Of a stretch of DNA of 64,000 bases, positions 9,433 to 18,174 are shown in pieces; position 1 is the first letter of the stretch, and each line of letters starts with the position of its first letter. The notes below the pieces were generated by a model, which did not search any database, was not told the DNA's origin, and saw only the letters and a program-made list of their open reading frames with translations. The stretch is from an uncultured Bacteroidales bacterium (GTDB lineage: Bacteria; Bacteroidota; Bacteroidia; Bacteroidales; Bacteroidaceae). The stretch lies in contig CADCBH010000014.1 in assembly GCA_902799655.1 (NCBI GenBank), positions 1 to 64,000 on the forward strand. The letters are read 5' to 3'. A program made the translations under genes and the position numbers.

Positions 9433-10263
9433 CTATTGGTTATTCAAGTAAAGATTCACTATTTCTACAACGTCACTGATATTCACCTCACCATCGTTAT
9501 TCACATCGGCAGATGATAAGGGGAGTTCGTCCACTGTACCATTCAGATAGTAGTTGACCAACATCACCGCATCGCTAATATTCACCAAGCCATCCCAGTT
9601 CACATCGCCTTTTCTTCCAGTATCCACACTCGTCTGATTAGCATCACCAAAAGGATCGGCAGGACTATCAGGATTGTACACAAAATGAGCTGCCAACGTG
9701 ACATCGTGATGGGGCATCAGATAGCTGAATGACAACGCATCACTAACCTTTACGCCATCTGCAAACCATCCTTGGAACTTAAAACCTGGACTGACATTCT
9801 GGGCTGCAACATTCACATATTGGTCAGCCTTACGCTTGATGCCACTTGTGACATTAAACGTACAACTGCCCTCCGCATTGTTATCCAGATATAGCCGATA
9901 CGTATTAGGAGCTGTAGGGTCTGCGGGATTTGCTGGTGTAAACTCATACACAGCCACCAGACTGGCGGGGCCGTCGGGCATGGTGTAGTGAAAATTACGC
10001 TCGGTGCTTACCTGTTCGTTGCCACGTTTCCAGTAGAGAAACGTGTAGTTGGCCCTTGCCGATGTGGTCACCCATACCGAAGTGCCGCTCTGGTAGTTTC
10101 CTCCACCAGACACGTAGCCTCCCTCCGCCGGTGAGGCACTGACTGTCAACTTGTAGGTCAGCAGTGGATCGGGTGGATTCGAGGGATTATAGTCATCATC
10201 AGCCATTGCTCCTGCCGCAAAGAGCAGGAGCATGGCGATGGCACATATCATCGATTTTCTCAT
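9433..10263 (-). CDS. Secreted protein with InlB-type repeats and a C-terminal dockerin-like module
   Basis: A 276-residue protein with signal peptide MRKSMICAIAMLLLFAAGAM. Two divergent InlB B-repeat-like domains follow (TVSASPAEGGYVSGGGNYQS ... YTFLYWKRG, and NVSPGFKFQGWFADG). Residues about 212-275 hold two F-hand calcium loops typical of type I dockerins: GDVNWDGLVNISDAVMLVNY and SADVNNDGEVNISDVVEIVN. The gene overlaps the LRR gene by ATGA and belongs to an operon that starts with a cohesin-like protein, so the dockerin may dock onto a partner at the cell surface. Binding is inferred, not shown. Confidence 0.82.
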   Translation of the reverse strand: MRKSMICAIAMLLLFAAGAMADDDYNPSNPPDPLLTYKLTVSASPAEGGYVSGGGNYQSGTSVWVTTSARANYTFLYWKRGNEQVSTERNFHYTMPDGPASLVAVYEFTPANPADPTAPNTYRLYLDNNAEGSCTFNVTSGIKRKADQYVNVAAQNVSPGFKFQGWFADGVKVSDALSFSYLMPHHDVTLAAHFVYNPDSPADPFGDANQTSVDTGRKGDVNWDGLVNISDAVMLVNYYLNGTVDELPLSSADVNNDGEVNISDVVEIVNLYLNNQ

Positions 10264-13200
10264 TTTACAAGCAGTTTTGTGGTATTGTCATCCACCTTCA
10301 CGATATATGCTGCATTGGGAAGCTGGATAAATCCATTCTGTACATGACCTGCCAGCATTGTACCAGACAGCGAGTAGATAGTCACCTCCTGCTGTTCGAT
10401 ACCACTGAAGCTAATACCACCCTTTTCCGTTAGGATGCTAACACCAGTCTCCTGACGAATCTTTCCGACACTTGTCACATCACCATTGGCAACCAGCGTG
10501 AAGCGATTATCAAAGCCACCAGCCTTGGTGCTGAAGGTATAATCACCCATGGTCAGGTCGTGGGTTATCTGCATCACGTTGTCATACAACATCATAGGTT
10601 GGTCCATACGCTGAGCGCTGATGGTCATCTCACCTTCCTTCACTGCTATATAGCCCAGACGCACCTCACCCATCGGACGCTCGTTGATAGCATACTTGGT
10701 AAGAGACTGGTCCAAAGAATACAGCTGGGCGACATCTGACGAGAAGAATTTGGGAGCATCGCATGCCATCTCGTAATTCTTCGACTGTTTCTCGTTGAAT
10801 ACCACACGGGTCTTGTCTGTCGTCTGTCCGTCACTCAGCGTCAGATTGATGATCTGTCGGCTGGCATCAACACCCTGTGCACGGCGGCGAGCAGCTCTAC
10901 GAGGACCATCATTCTGCCATTGCAGATAGGTATAACGGCCGTCGTTATCACCATCTACGGGGAAGTTCATCTCGCTCTGGTTCTCAGGCTTTTGTACGAA
11001 GAATGCCTCGAAGGGACGCAGGCTATAGTCATCATCACCAGGACGCACTGCCTCGTAGGCTGTTCCGTTCCATACGGTGATGGGCTGTGTATATCCCGTC
11101 TTCTCAATATCGTAATAGCTGTGGTGCGGGTTACCCATGAAGTTCCACGAAGCATCCTGTTGGTTCTGTGCTGCGTGTTGCTCAAAATCGTGTGGATGGT
11201 TTTCTGCCTTCCAATGCATATCTTCACGCTCCACACACAATGACAGCACACCACTTCTATTGCATTGGAAGATATATCCCTGACCTGGCAGCAGCCAGTC
11301 TTGCAACCAGTTCAACCATCCGGAGGCACCTGTGGCACGCAATGACCCGCTATAGTAACGGAACACATAGTATCCTGGAGCAGTAATGTTGGTTATCTTC
11401 ACGCGGAAAGGCAACGACAGGAAATACCAGCGTCCTGCCGTAATCTTAATATCGTAGTACACCTTGTTGGCTGACAGGTTGTCGTCAGCAAGAATAGAGC
11501 CGCTCTGGTCACCATCCACCTTGATGTGCACCTCGTCCAGTTCCTGATCGTCAGTGGTCTCTACAATAAGTCCAGAGCCGGGATTCAGGTCTGCATCTGG
11601 GTCGTCGTCACCAGAACCTTGAATGGTACCAGCATCATCACTGATGGTAAAGTCCTTATTGATATAGAAGTATTCGTATTCAGCGTCGAATTCCTGCAAA
11701 TCACGGAACTGGCTCCACTCCGTGTCATACCAATAGTTCTTGAAACTGGTAGTAGGCACGTGTAGCGTTGCCGTGGTATATGTACTAAACGTATTCATGT
11801 TAATCTGAGTCGGCTCAGCAATGTAAGTATAGACATCGTTAAGGCGAGAACAGCCAGAGAATGCTTCATTACCAATTGACATAATGGAACTTGGAATGCG
11901 TACCTCTGTTAAAGAAGAGCAACCATTGAAAGTATTGCCAGCAATGCTTTGCAAATTGGTTGGCAAACTAATTGTGCTCAATGATGTACCCATGAACGCG
12001 CCTTCACCTACTTTTTTTAGAGTTGACGGGAAAGCAACACGTACAAGCGTAGTCATATAAGCAAACGCTCTAGTCCCAACAATTTCAAGTCCTTCAGGCA
12101 ATATTACCTCACGTATTCTAGGATTATTATAACCAGAAGTAAAATCATATAAGCCACAGAAAGCGTAATTACCAATTTCCTTCAAACTATTTGGCAATTC
12201 TATGGTCTGAATATTAGAACATTGTCTAAATGACGAGTCACCGATCTTGACTAAGCCTACATTTAACTGGATATTTTTTAAATTTGTACATCCATAAAAT
12301 GCCTCCTTCTTTATCTCTGTCAAAGTCGTAGGGAGTTTTACACTTATAAGTTTTTCCAAATTGTAGAAACTACGTATACCTAAAATATTATCCTCCGTAT
12401 AATAGCCCGTATAATACTCATAGTCGTTGGCAACGATGTTGGCATCAGCAAGGTCGAGGTAATGCAGATTATCCATCTTGTTACGCATTACCATGATGTC
12501 GTATCCATTGATATCACCCGTAATCTTCAGCGTTACCACCTGTCCCAGATTCTCTTCTCCAATAGCATCCACCAAACCTGAATGGTCTGTCTGTGCTGTG
12601 ACATTCACATTGTATTCCAATACTGAACCAATTCCCACAATGCGCGCTTTGAAGTCGCTCCACTTGTCGGCATCCTTGTAAGCAGCAAGTGCTGCATCAG
12701 GCACACGTACCACCATCAACGTACCGAAGGCATTATTAGCCACCAATGTAGGTGGAGTCGTTGCCATCAGGGTTATCGTACCAGGAGTATTAAAGGCGTT
12801 ATCGCCCACATTTGTCAAGTCTGTTGATGTGATACTCGGCTCATTAAGAACAGAGCAACCGAAGAATGCATAAGAACCAATAGTCTGTACTTTAGGCAAC
12901 GAAATATCCGTCAAAGCAGTACAACTATAAAATGCTGAAGAGCCAATGGTGGTTGCTTTAGGTAAAGAAATAGCAGTCAACGAGTTACAGCGGGAATATG
13001 CAGACGAGCCAATGGTGGTTGCGTTGGGTAAAGAAATAGCAGTCAACGAGTTACAGCCGGAATATGCAGACGAGCCAATGGTGGTTGCGTTGGGTAATGA
13101 AACATTTGTCAATGTCGTACAACCACTGAATGCATTATTACCGACAGACGTAACATTTGGCAAATTAACATTTTGTAGCTTCCTACAACCACTAAATAAA

Positions 13201-14192
13201 GAATTGGGGATTGTCGTAAAAGCAGAAATATCTCCTACGGTTTCAAGCTCACTACAACCTGCAAAAGCAGACTCTCCGATAGTAGTTACCTCACCAAGAT
13301 CTACATTTTGCAACTTATAGCAATTATAAAAAGCATGATTGCCAATAGATCGGCAGTTTGACAAGTTAACACTTTCCATCTTACTGCAACCATAGAAGAC
13401 ATAGTCACCAACAGCAGTATAAGCAGATAGGTCACCTACAGTAGTTAGATTGCTACATCCATAAAATGCGTATGACCCCAACGATGCAGATTGCGAAATA
13501 TCAACAGCAGCAAGGCTTGAACAGCCATAGAAAGCACAATTTCCAATTGAAGCGCCTTTCAAAGAGCCTACACTTGTTAAAGAAGTACAATTATAAAAAG
13601 AATAACTTGATATGCTCGTATTATCATTTAAATCTATTGATTGTAAAGAAGAACAACTTTCGAAAGCATAAGTACCTATATTGTGACACGTTGCCAAACT
13701 TACAACATTCGAAAGATTGCTACAATATCGAAATGCATAGCTGGAAACCGTCTTACACGAACTCAAATCAATCTGTGTAAAGTTACTACAACTCTCAAAA
13801 GATTGCCAACCAATGTATTCACAATTCTCAGTACCTGTAATAGTTGTCAGTGCTTGACAGCCTCTAAAAGCATAGTCACCAATTCTTTTAATCGTCGTTG
13901 GCAGTTCGACAGAGGTCAGTGTTCTATTATCTTGGAATAGGCTACCTCCAATCGCTTGAATCGTCCGTAGTGTTCCATTATCATCTACAGTTTCCGGGAC
14001 CACCACATTGTCACCATAATTTGCTGCACTAGTTATTGTCCAATAGGTACGGTTAGTACTATTGCCATCATCATACCAGTAGTTCTGCTGGCTAAACGTC
14101 CACGTCACGCCGTTAGTATCTGTCCACGTGGCGGCAAAAAGCTGCATCATGCAAGTACAGAGCAGTATAGGAAGTAAAAATAGCTTTTTCAT
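10260..14192 (-). CDS. BspA-type leucine-rich-repeat surface protein
   Basis: A 1310-residue protein with signal peptide MKKLFLLPILLCTCMMQLFA. Two blocks of 23-residue BspA-like (LRR_5) repeats follow, about 75-470 and about 590-800, with the signature IGSSAFYSCTALTDISLP and similar. A beta-rich segment of about 430 residues comes next. The last residues (VTIYSLSGTMLAGHVQ ... AYIVKVDDNTTKLLVK) look like a type IX secretion C-terminal sorting signal. BspA-like proteins bind host or bacterial surfaces. Three repeats between 12943 and 13145 are nearly identical at DNA level, pointing to recent expansion. It is the middle gene of the cohesin-LRR-dockerin operon. Confidence 0.88.
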   Translation of the reverse strand: MKKLFLLPILLCTCMMQLFAATWTDTNGVTWTFSQQNYWYDDGNSTNRTYWTITSAANYGDNVVVPETVDDNGTLRTIQAIGGSLFQDNRTLTSVELPTTIKRIGDYAFRGCQALTTITGTENCEYIGWQSFESCSNFTQIDLSSCKTVSSYAFRYCSNLSNVVSLATCHNIGTYAFESCSSLQSIDLNDNTSISSYSFYNCTSLTSVGSLKGASIGNCAFYGCSSLAAVDISQSASLGSYAFYGCSNLTTVGDLSAYTAVGDYVFYGCSKMESVNLSNCRSIGNHAFYNCYKLQNVDLGEVTTIGESAFAGCSELETVGDISAFTTIPNSLFSGCRKLQNVNLPNVTSVGNNAFSGCTTLTNVSLPNATTIGSSAYSGCNSLTAISLPNATTIGSSAYSRCNSLTAISLPKATTIGSSAFYSCTALTDISLPKVQTIGSYAFFGCSVLNEPSITSTDLTNVGDNAFNTPGTITLMATTPPTLVANNAFGTLMVVRVPDAALAAYKDADKWSDFKARIVGIGSVLEYNVNVTAQTDHSGLVDAIGEENLGQVVTLKITGDINGYDIMVMRNKMDNLHYLDLADANIVANDYEYYTGYYTEDNILGIRSFYNLEKLISVKLPTTLTEIKKEAFYGCTNLKNIQLNVGLVKIGDSSFRQCSNIQTIELPNSLKEIGNYAFCGLYDFTSGYNNPRIREVILPEGLEIVGTRAFAYMTTLVRVAFPSTLKKVGEGAFMGTSLSTISLPTNLQSIAGNTFNGCSSLTEVRIPSSIMSIGNEAFSGCSRLNDVYTYIAEPTQINMNTFSTYTTATLHVPTTSFKNYWYDTEWSQFRDLQEFDAEYEYFYINKDFTISDDAGTIQGSGDDDPDADLNPGSGLIVETTDDQELDEVHIKVDGDQSGSILADDNLSANKVYYDIKITAGRWYFLSLPFRVKITNITAPGYYVFRYYSGSLRATGASGWLNWLQDWLLPGQGYIFQCNRSGVLSLCVEREDMHWKAENHPHDFEQHAAQNQQDASWNFMGNPHHSYYDIEKTGYTQPITVWNGTAYEAVRPGDDDYSLRPFEAFFVQKPENQSEMNFPVDGDNDGRYTYLQWQNDGPRRAARRRAQGVDASRQIINLTLSDGQTTDKTRVVFNEKQSKNYEMACDAPKFFSSDVAQLYSLDQSLTKYAINERPMGEVRLGYIAVKEGEMTISAQRMDQPMMLYDNVMQITHDLTMGDYTFSTKAGGFDNRFTLVANGDVTSVGKIRQETGVSILTEKGGISFSGIEQQEVTIYSLSGTMLAGHVQNGFIQLPNAAYIVKVDDNTTKLLVK
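12943..13145 (-). repeat. Nearly identical 69-bp tandem repeats inside the LRR gene
   Basis: Units starting at about 12943, 13012 and 13081 share almost the same sequence (GCCAATGGTGGTTGCGTTGG on the plus strand), far closer than the other LRR units. Each unit is 69 bp, 23 codons, so gain or loss keeps the frame. Confidence 0.75.
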
Positions 14193-14213
14193 AGTGATAT
14201 AGGATTTTAGTTA

Positions 14214-15329
14214 TTATTTCAGTTTCAGTACCTTGCGGCCATCAATCACATAGATGCGGCCTGCCTCAGGCGAAGAGACACGGCGACCTTGTAGGTCGAA
14301 GATGTCGTTGGACTTCGTCATATCATTTTGCTTGACGGAAATGCCTGTAGTAGAACGGTCCAAGGCGAATGCCGGGCGACTTGCACTAGGGACGACTACC
14401 CAACAGCGGCCCTCAGGAATGGTGAACGACTCACCATTGATATTGAAGAACTTCACTCCATCGCCTTGATTCTGTAGCACATAGCCTTCAGTAATTTGCT
14501 GAGGAACGATGGCACCACGCAGCACACCGGCAACAGCCACCTCGACATAGGCAGCAGGATTGACCTCACCAACCTGCTGATGGGTATAACCTACTGGAGC
14601 ATACAAAATGTAAGGCGTATAGGCCTGAATACTCTCAGCCTTGGTCAATACCAGATAATCACCATTGCTATCGCTAGTGGTCGCGCTACTACTGTACGCC
14701 TCAACACCCTCAGGAATAGCACAGTCAAAGGGAAGCACGCAGGTGCTCCACTGGTTATCACTGCTGACGGTGACAGGAACGGTACTCTCATTCTCAACTG
14801 TGAACGTGAAATTCGGCTGGTTCTCAGGTTCATAAGCGACACCACCCTCTTTGATGATGAGTGCAATCTCGTCAACGGAGATATGTGCTTCGCCTGGCTG
14901 AATGAATGGAGTGGCCTTGACATAGACGGTAAACAGCTTGCCGTCGGTGTCTTTCAGTTCTTCATTGGCAGTCGACATCAGCACCACGCGCAGTATTCCC
15001 GTTCCTACCACATCAAAAGTAGCAGATACGGAGTGCGTAGCCTCGTCGTCTTCTACTGTAACCATCGACGCATCGGTCTTGTCGACGACGACTTTGGGTG
15101 AACCATTACTCTTCGTATCCGGCACCAAACCTGCCGGGAAATGCATATCCATGTTGACAGCAGTATAACGGCGGCACACATTGTTCAGACTGACGGTAAA
15201 CGAATAGACGTCATTACTACCAGGAACGACCGTCATATTGCTAATCGTGAAATACTCTTGCGTTGCTTCGCCGGCATAAGCGAACACTGCCAGCGCATTC
15301 AGAAAGAATAGTAGTAAAAGTTTTCTCAT
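14214..15329 (-). CDS. Secreted cohesin-like domain protein with T9SS-type C-terminus
   Basis: A 371-residue protein with signal peptide MRKLLLLFFLNALAVFAYAG. The first mature domain (about 20-180) has the pattern of cohesin domains: SFTVSLNNVCRRYTAVNMDM, FPAGLVPD, then ATFDVVGTGILRVVLMST and FTVYVKATPFIQPGEAHISV. A middle beta domain follows, and the C-terminus (DIFDLQGRRVSSPEAGRIYV ... KVLKLK) matches the type IX sorting-signal pattern common in Prevotella. As first gene of the operon with an LRR and a dockerin-like protein, it may be a surface anchor for dockerins. The cohesin call is by eye and moderately sure. Confidence 0.7.
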   Translation of the reverse strand: MRKLLLLFFLNALAVFAYAGEATQEYFTISNMTVVPGSNDVYSFTVSLNNVCRRYTAVNMDMHFPAGLVPDTKSNGSPKVVVDKTDASMVTVEDDEATHSVSATFDVVGTGILRVVLMSTANEELKDTDGKLFTVYVKATPFIQPGEAHISVDEIALIIKEGGVAYEPENQPNFTFTVENESTVPVTVSSDNQWSTCVLPFDCAIPEGVEAYSSSATTSDSNGDYLVLTKAESIQAYTPYILYAPVGYTHQQVGEVNPAAYVEVAVAGVLRGAIVPQQITEGYVLQNQGDGVKFFNINGESFTIPEGRCWVVVPSASRPAFALDRSTTGISVKQNDMTKSNDIFDLQGRRVSSPEAGRIYVIDGRKVLKLK

Positions 15330-15360
15330 TATCTTTTTGTTTTTAGTTCAATTGGATTAA

Positions 15361-15417
15361 GCGGATTCCTTCTCCGCTCTGCTTGCAAAGTTAAGCATTT
15401 ATTTTGAGAATTGCAAA
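15361..15417 (-). promoter_or_regulatory. Consensus promoter and leader hairpin of the cohesin-LRR-dockerin operon
   Basis: TTTG (15414-15417), 20 bases, TAACTTTG (15386-15393) on the minus strand. The leader contains a small hairpin (GCGGA at 15361-15365 pairing with TCCGC at 15373-15377). Confidence 0.75.
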
Positions 15418-15455
15418 TATTAATTCAACTTTTTTGGGTTTAGCAATAAATAGTC

Positions 15456-15542
15456 CGCCGTAGGTGAAGGCTAAGCCCCATACGTTATTCTCTCTACGAG
15501 AGAGAATTAGTATGTGGGGGCGTTAGCGCTTCACCGAAGGCG
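15456..15542. repeat. Long imperfect inverted repeat (cruciform-like) between fimbrial operon A and the LRR operon
   Basis: The centre is a 9-bp perfect stem, ATTCTCTCT (15487-15495), loop ACG, AGAGAGAAT (15499-15507). Further out GGTGAAG (15463-15469) pairs with CTTCACC (15529-15535) and CGCC with GGCG, with partly paired GC-rich sequence between. No coding frame is evident in the 276-base gap. It lies downstream of the last fimbrillin gene and could act as a terminator, but it has no T-tract and is much longer than usual. It may be a mobile palindromic element. Confidence 0.6.
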
Positions 15543-15605
15543 CCCAAAAGAAGGAATTGAGGATAATAGTTTGCACGTAGAATTCAAATGAAATTCTGGT
15601 ACAAA

Positions 15606-16760
15606 TCAATCGTTCTTGACGCGGAAGGTCAGTGTCAAGTTCTTGCCTGGCTGATAGGCGTCGTCGTAATTGCTCAGTACCACGGGTGCCGATACCTTGG
15701 CACCAGGTTCCACTGTGCTTAACAGGTTATCGCCGCTATCACAGGTACGTATCTCGTACGTCAGCGTAGCCACCGCAGTCTGGTAGTGGTTCGCCATGTG
15801 TATGGGGATATAGAAGACACCATGATCAGCGTCTGTATAGTCTGTGGCCGTTGCTGTACCGTTATAGCTGTACAACACTTTGTCGGCAGGGACAGTATAG
15901 TTGATAGTGCGTGTTACGAGGCCACTCTCGCTGTTGATGGTCTCCCAGTGCGGCTTACCGTTACTGCTCCACAATACAAGGCGGCCCTTCTCCGTCAGCG
16001 TATAGGTGATGGAGAAGGTCTTCAGCACCAGCTCTACCCTATTGACACCTCCTACACGCAGACCATTCAGGTATGTCTTCATCTCATTGCTAGCGGTCAC
16101 AGTCACTTCATTACCAACACATGCCAAAGCATGCTGGAATTCAAACGACAGCGAGCCCGCGGTGCTCTGCTTTGTCCTGTTCAGCAACGGTGTAGCATAC
16201 AGCAGGTCCACCTGATTGGCAGGATTAGTATGCAGACAATAAGTAATCCAGGGGTTACCCACCTCATGCTGATAGCTCATCGAGGGTATGCAGTAGCCAG
16301 CATTGCCTGTGCTCATATCACTATAAGGAGCATAGGCCATGAAGCTCACATAATGGGAAAGTTCCCCTGTACTGCCATCCACCTCGCCTTCACCATTCGG
16401 CCAGTATTTCAGGGGGCTATAGGTCCACTTACTCGTACCGTTGTTCCATGCGACTTTCTGGTTATACATAAAATCGGGCTGTGCGTCCACGTCGCCATAC
16501 TTATGTAGTCCCGTATAGCAGGCGAACACGCCAAAGCCGTCTGATGATTTAAGTCCCGCAACGTCCATCACATTCGGTACGGCACGGGTTTCTGCTTCCA
16601 GACCGTCAGCCATCGTGGCGTCGAACGCCACGGGCTGTTGGTCGTCAGCAGGATTATTAGACAGCCCGCTATTGTCATCGGCGCTACATGCCGATGACAA
16701 TAGGGCTGCGACTGCAAAAGCAGTCAGTAGACTGATATGATATATCTGTCTGTGCATCAT
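15606..16760 (-). CDS. Fimbrillin-family lipoprotein (operon A, third pilin)
   Basis: A 384-residue protein with a lipoprotein signal peptide ending in SSAC. The mature part carries hallmarks of Mfa1/FimA-like type V pilins (PF13149-type): an early T-R-A site (AETRAVPNV, residue about 60) where a trypsin-like protease would cut during pilus assembly, then FGVFACYTG, DFMYNQKVAW, WTYSPLKYWPNGEGEV and VSFMAYAPYS. It follows the second fimbrillin gene by four bases. It ends at VLSNYDDAYQPGKNLTLTFR-VKND without an extension, so it may be a stalk or accessory subunit. Confidence 0.85.
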   Translation of the reverse strand: MMHRQIYHISLLTAFAVAALLSSACSADDNSGLSNNPADDQQPVAFDATMADGLEAETRAVPNVMDVAGLKSSDGFGVFACYTGLHKYGDVDAQPDFMYNQKVAWNNGTSKWTYSPLKYWPNGEGEVDGSTGELSHYVSFMAYAPYSDMSTGNAGYCIPSMSYQHEVGNPWITYCLHTNPANQVDLLYATPLLNRTKQSTAGSLSFEFQHALACVGNEVTVTASNEMKTYLNGLRVGGVNRVELVLKTFSITYTLTEKGRLVLWSSNGKPHWETINSESGLVTRTINYTVPADKVLYSYNGTATATDYTDADHGVFYIPIHMANHYQTAVATLTYEIRTCDSGDNLLSTVEPGAKVSAPVVLSNYDDAYQPGKNLTLTFRVKND

Positions 16761-16764
16761 TCAA

Positions 16765-18132
16765 TTAGTTGTTAGCGGGAAGATCAGTATTGCCAGTATC
16801 ACCTGCGACCCATCCAAAATCCTCCTCTTTAACATCAAGTTTCACACTAGTCATTCCTAAGTGAAGCTGGACAGTATACTTCTTGCCGGCTTTCAATGTA
16901 ATCGGACTATTTGCGGCAAGTTCCACCACCTTGGTAATGTTATTCTCCACACTGATACCATGTGACTCTGTATCGCTAAGATAGCTAGAAGTCAGACTTG
17001 CGTCATAGGTTTCCACATCATAAACAATATTAATTCTAAGTTGCTGACCTGTTGGAATTACATAGACGGGATCAGTAGCATTTGCAGCACCCTCAAAGAG
17101 GTTTACAGCAGTAGTTGTTACACCAGGCTGCTGATCTGGATCTGGTTTAGTGAAAGCTGTACCATTGTGCTCATATGGTTCACTCTGAACTAATTTGGCA
17201 TTAATAGCTATAGGTTTCTCGTTAGGCATCTCAGCATAGCCCTCACGACCATCACGACGTCCGTCATAAATAGTAACAGGCTCACCAATGAGCAGACCAT
17301 TGCTATAAAGATCATTCCACTCAGGATCTGTACCAAAATTATTGAGGTTAAGTTCACCCTTCAATGCCAAACCTTCAAAAGTGACCGAGCGTACCCAGAT
17401 ACGAGTATTGGGATCCAAAGTACCCCCATTATCAAACTTCGCATCAACCTGAACATTGAGTGAAGACAGTGCATGACTGAATTCAAACTTTATATTTGGG
17501 TCAGCAGGCTGTTTCGAATAATCCAACCAAGGTGTCGCCCAACAGAGATCTACCTGTTTAGAAGGGTCGAGATTGACATAATAGCGCACCTTAGGATTGC
17601 CATTCTCAGCTGAGCGAGTCATGCCAACGATACCATAGTCTTTCACTATGGGATCACCCGTAATTGGATCTTCCTCTGGTAAGGCATATCCCGTTACAGG
17701 ATCTACTGCTACATATGGAGCATAGGCAAAGAACGAGAGACGATCAAGACCTGTACTGACAGCTTCTTCACCGAATTCGTTGGGCCAGTATTTCAGAGGA
17801 GAGTATTTCCAGTGGTCTGTATCATAGGTTACCTGCTGATTATACATAAAGTTAGGAGTAGCATTGGGCGTATAGGGCTGGTTGTCGGTATAATACGACA
17901 TCACGCCAAAACCCGTATCAGCAGCCTTCAGAGCATCGAGTGTCAGTTCACCTTCATAGCCACCACGGGTGGTGGTACGGTTCATATATGCACCGAAATT
18001 AATGGGGGTCTCACTGGCCTCCGGAGTAGTAGCAGCAGGAGCTGTTGCCACCTCGTCGGTGCTGGAGCAAGCTGTGAGCATCAAAGATGCTACAGCCAGT
18101 CCAAATACTGAATTAATAATATTCTTTTTCAT
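16765..18132 (-). CDS. Fimbrillin-family lipoprotein (operon A, second pilin)
   Basis: A 455-residue protein with signal peptide and lipobox LTAC (MKKNIINSVFGLAVASLMLT). T-T-R-G at about residue 59 is the expected arginine cleavage site. Shared fimbrillin motifs: FGVMSYYTDN, NFMYNQQVTY, HWKYSPLKYWPNEFGEEA, LSFFAYAPYV and VDLCWATPWLD. It is closely similar to the N-terminal two thirds of the pilin encoded at 18175-20502 and ends at GNTDLPANN, which marks where a normal pilin of this subgroup stops. 42 bases separate it from that gene. Confidence 0.86.
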   Translation of the reverse strand: MKKNIINSVFGLAVASLMLTACSSTDEVATAPAATTPEASETPINFGAYMNRTTTRGGYEGELTLDALKAADTGFGVMSYYTDNQPYTPNATPNFMYNQQVTYDTDHWKYSPLKYWPNEFGEEAVSTGLDRLSFFAYAPYVAVDPVTGYALPEEDPITGDPIVKDYGIVGMTRSAENGNPKVRYYVNLDPSKQVDLCWATPWLDYSKQPADPNIKFEFSHALSSLNVQVDAKFDNGGTLDPNTRIWVRSVTFEGLALKGELNLNNFGTDPEWNDLYSNGLLIGEPVTIYDGRRDGREGYAEMPNEKPIAINAKLVQSEPYEHNGTAFTKPDPDQQPGVTTTAVNLFEGAANATDPVYVIPTGQQLRINIVYDVETYDASLTSSYLSDTESHGISVENNITKVVELAANSPITLKAGKKYTVQLHLGMTSVKLDVKEEDFGWVAGDTGNTDLPANN

Positions 18133-18174
18133 AATCTATCGTTTTAGTTGTTATTGTTGTTCTTTTGCTAAATG

